From JBOGGN01 sp050744165 (lineage in GTDB: Bacteria > Actinomycetota > Acidimicrobiia > Acidimicrobiales > Palsa-688): 6,255 nucleotides of DNA. The notes under the pieces were generated by a model. That model was not told the DNA's origin and did no database searches. It saw only the letters and a list, made by a program, of their open reading frames with translations. Both the position numbers and the translations under genes were made by a program. Positions within the stretch are counted from its first letter, which is position 1. Each line of letters begins with the position of its first letter. The stretch spans positions 1-6,255 of the forward strand of contig JBOGGN010000166.1 in the NCBI GenBank assembly GCA_050744165.1. Reading direction: 5' to 3'. Below are positions 5,132-6,255 of the stretch, in pieces.

Positions 5132-6255
5132 GTGGAGGTGCGCCTGTTCGGCCCGCTGGAGGTCCTCGACGACCGCGCTGCGCTGGCCGTCCGCGGCGCC
5201 AAGCAGCGGGCGCTGCTGGCCATCCTCGCCCTCCACCGTGGCGTTGCTGTCAGCGCCGACCGCCTCATCGACCTCCTCTGGGGCGACGGCGCCGCCGCCC
5301 ACCCGGCCAACGCCCTTCAAGCCCAGATAAGGCAACTTCGCCGCACCCTCGGAGCCGACGCCGTCGTCACCACCGAAGCCGGCTACGCCCTCCATGTCGA
5401 CGATCTCGACATCGCCCGGTTCGAAGACCTGGTTGGAAAAGGGTGCCGGCTCGTCAGCGACGGTGACCTCGAAGCCGGATCCTCGTTGCTGGGCGAAGCG
5501 CTGGGCCTCCGACGCGGTGAACCGCTCGCGGAGTTCGTCTACGCCGGCTTCGGTGACAGCGAACGGGCCCACCTGGGCGAGCTGGCCCTCGTCGCGGTCG
5601 AGGCTCGCGCCGCCGCCGAGCTGGCGTTGGGCCGTCATCGCGCCCTGGCCGGCGAACTGGAGCAACGCTGCCGCCAGCATCCGCTGCGCGAACGGCTATG
5701 GGAACTGCTGATCGTCGCCCTGTACCGCGACGGGCGCCAAGGCGAGGCCCTCCGCGCTTACGGCGAGGCCCGCGACCGGCTGATCGACGAGTTAGGCATC
5801 GAACCGGGACCAGCCCTGCGGGCGCTCGAGGGCCGCGTCCTGGCCCAAGACCCGTCCCTCATCGTTTCCACCCCGCCCGTCTCGTCGCCCGCAGCGGCGG
5901 TCACGGTGGCGCCGTTGCTCGCGACGAAGCTGCACGTTCCGAGACAGTCACGTGGTGTGGTGGCCCGCCCGAGACTGAACGATCGCATCAGCGGAGCCGG
6001 GCACACGGCGTTGACGCTGGTCTCCGCTCCGGCCGGCTTCGGCAAGACAACCCTGCTCACGGAGTGGCTGTCGACCCTGCCTCCTGGGCGACCCTCCATC
6101 GCGTGGCTCTCGCTCGACGAAGGTGACAACGATCCAGCCTTGTTCTGGACCTACGTGGTGACCGCGTTCAGCGACGCTGTGGGCGGCCCGATCGGCGGCG
6201 GCGCACTTTCGCTGTTGCAATCATCCCAGGCACCGCTCGATGCCGTGCTCGCCAC
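5132..6255 (+). CDS. AfsR/SARP-type regulator fused to a MalT-type STAND ATPase (3' end beyond the window)
   Basis: The frame is open from 5090 to the right edge and gives 374 residues from the GTG at 5132. Residues 1-95 are an OmpR-type winged helix as in SARP regulators: MEVRLFGPLEV start, GAKQRALLAILAL helix, and a recognition-helix region with LQAQIRQLRRTLG at 62-74. Residues 97-240 are a bacterial transcriptional activation domain (BTAD): DIARFEDL, LREALG-like repeats, LYRDGRQGEALRAY and LGIEPGPALRALE. After a Pro/Ser/Val linker (about 243-260), LLATKLHVPRQSRGVVARPRL at 262-282 opens a MalT/LuxR-type nucleotide-binding domain with Walker A APAGFGKTT at 299-307 and WLSLDEGDND at 325-334. 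Such STAND ATPases usually switch on when a ligand binds C-terminal repeats, which lie outside the window. GTG 5132 is chosen by fit to the family start; GTG 5123 and 5138 are alternatives and no start has a clear ribosome site. Divergent from the ABC exporter, its likely target. Confidence 0.88.
   Translation, partial: MEVRLFGPLEVLDDRAALAVRGAKQRALLAILALHRGVAVSADRLIDLLWGDGAAAHPANALQAQIRQLRRTLGADAVVTTEAGYALHVDDLDIARFEDLVGKGCRLVSDGDLEAGSSLLGEALGLRRGEPLAEFVYAGFGDSERAHLGELALVAVEARAAAELALGRHRALAGELEQRCRQHPLRERLWELLIVALYRDGRQGEALRAYGEARDRLIDELGIEPGPALRALEGRVLAQDPSLIVSTPPVSSPAAAVTVAPLLATKLHVPRQSRGVVARPRLNDRISGAGHTALTLVSAPAGFGKTTLLTEWLSTLPPGRPSIAWLSLDEGDNDPALFWTYVVTAFSDAVGGPIGGGALSLLQSSQAPLDAVLA

Noticed and set aside
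4994..5680. Minus-strand open frame of 228 codons.
   Set aside because: It is antisense to the winged-helix and BTAD region of the plus-strand regulator, which is clearly the coding strand.

Overview
The window is GC-rich (by eye in the mid-to-upper 60s percent, with C or G at most third codon positions). Its gene families point to an actinomycete-type bacterium: an AfsR/SARP-type regulator, an ABC-2 exporter with the EWTKLRTLPSTW permease start, a DUF4177-like small protein, and a coding strand free of T-tract terminators. Acidimicrobiia or a related Actinomycetota lineage is my guess; no rRNA or other marker is present to settle it. No tRNA, rRNA, CRISPR array or insertion sequence was seen.

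Left part (1-1045, minus strand): the 5' end of an ApbE-type flavin transferase gene runs off the left edge. It overlaps by ATGA with the upstream gene for a single-pass membrane protein that has a long Pro/Thr-rich tail. The two are probably co-transcribed and translationally coupled. Bases 1046-1408 are a non-coding divergent promoter region.

Middle (1409-2971): a complete aldehyde dehydrogenase on the plus strand has all catalytic residues and several stretches that resemble the non-phosphorylating glyceraldehyde-3-phosphate dehydrogenase (GAPN) of Thermoproteus tenax. A strong GC hairpin follows it and separates it from the convergent minus-strand genes.

Right part (2990-6255): a minus-strand operon runs from an ABC ATPase (start at 4997) to its ABC-2 permease (ATGA overlap), then to a 66-aa DUF4177-like protein. 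Divergently transcribed from the ATPase is a large regulator, cut by the right edge, that joins an AfsR/SARP-type winged helix and BTAD domain to a MalT-type STAND ATPase. The 134-bp region between them holds two structured elements: a perfect 8-11-8 inverted repeat just upstream of the ATPase, and a GCTGA core repeated three times at an exact 11-bp period. An 11-bp period is the spacing known for SARP binding sites. The simplest model is a regulator that senses a ligand and controls the adjacent exporter and itself. This is inference from layout and repeats, not demonstrated.
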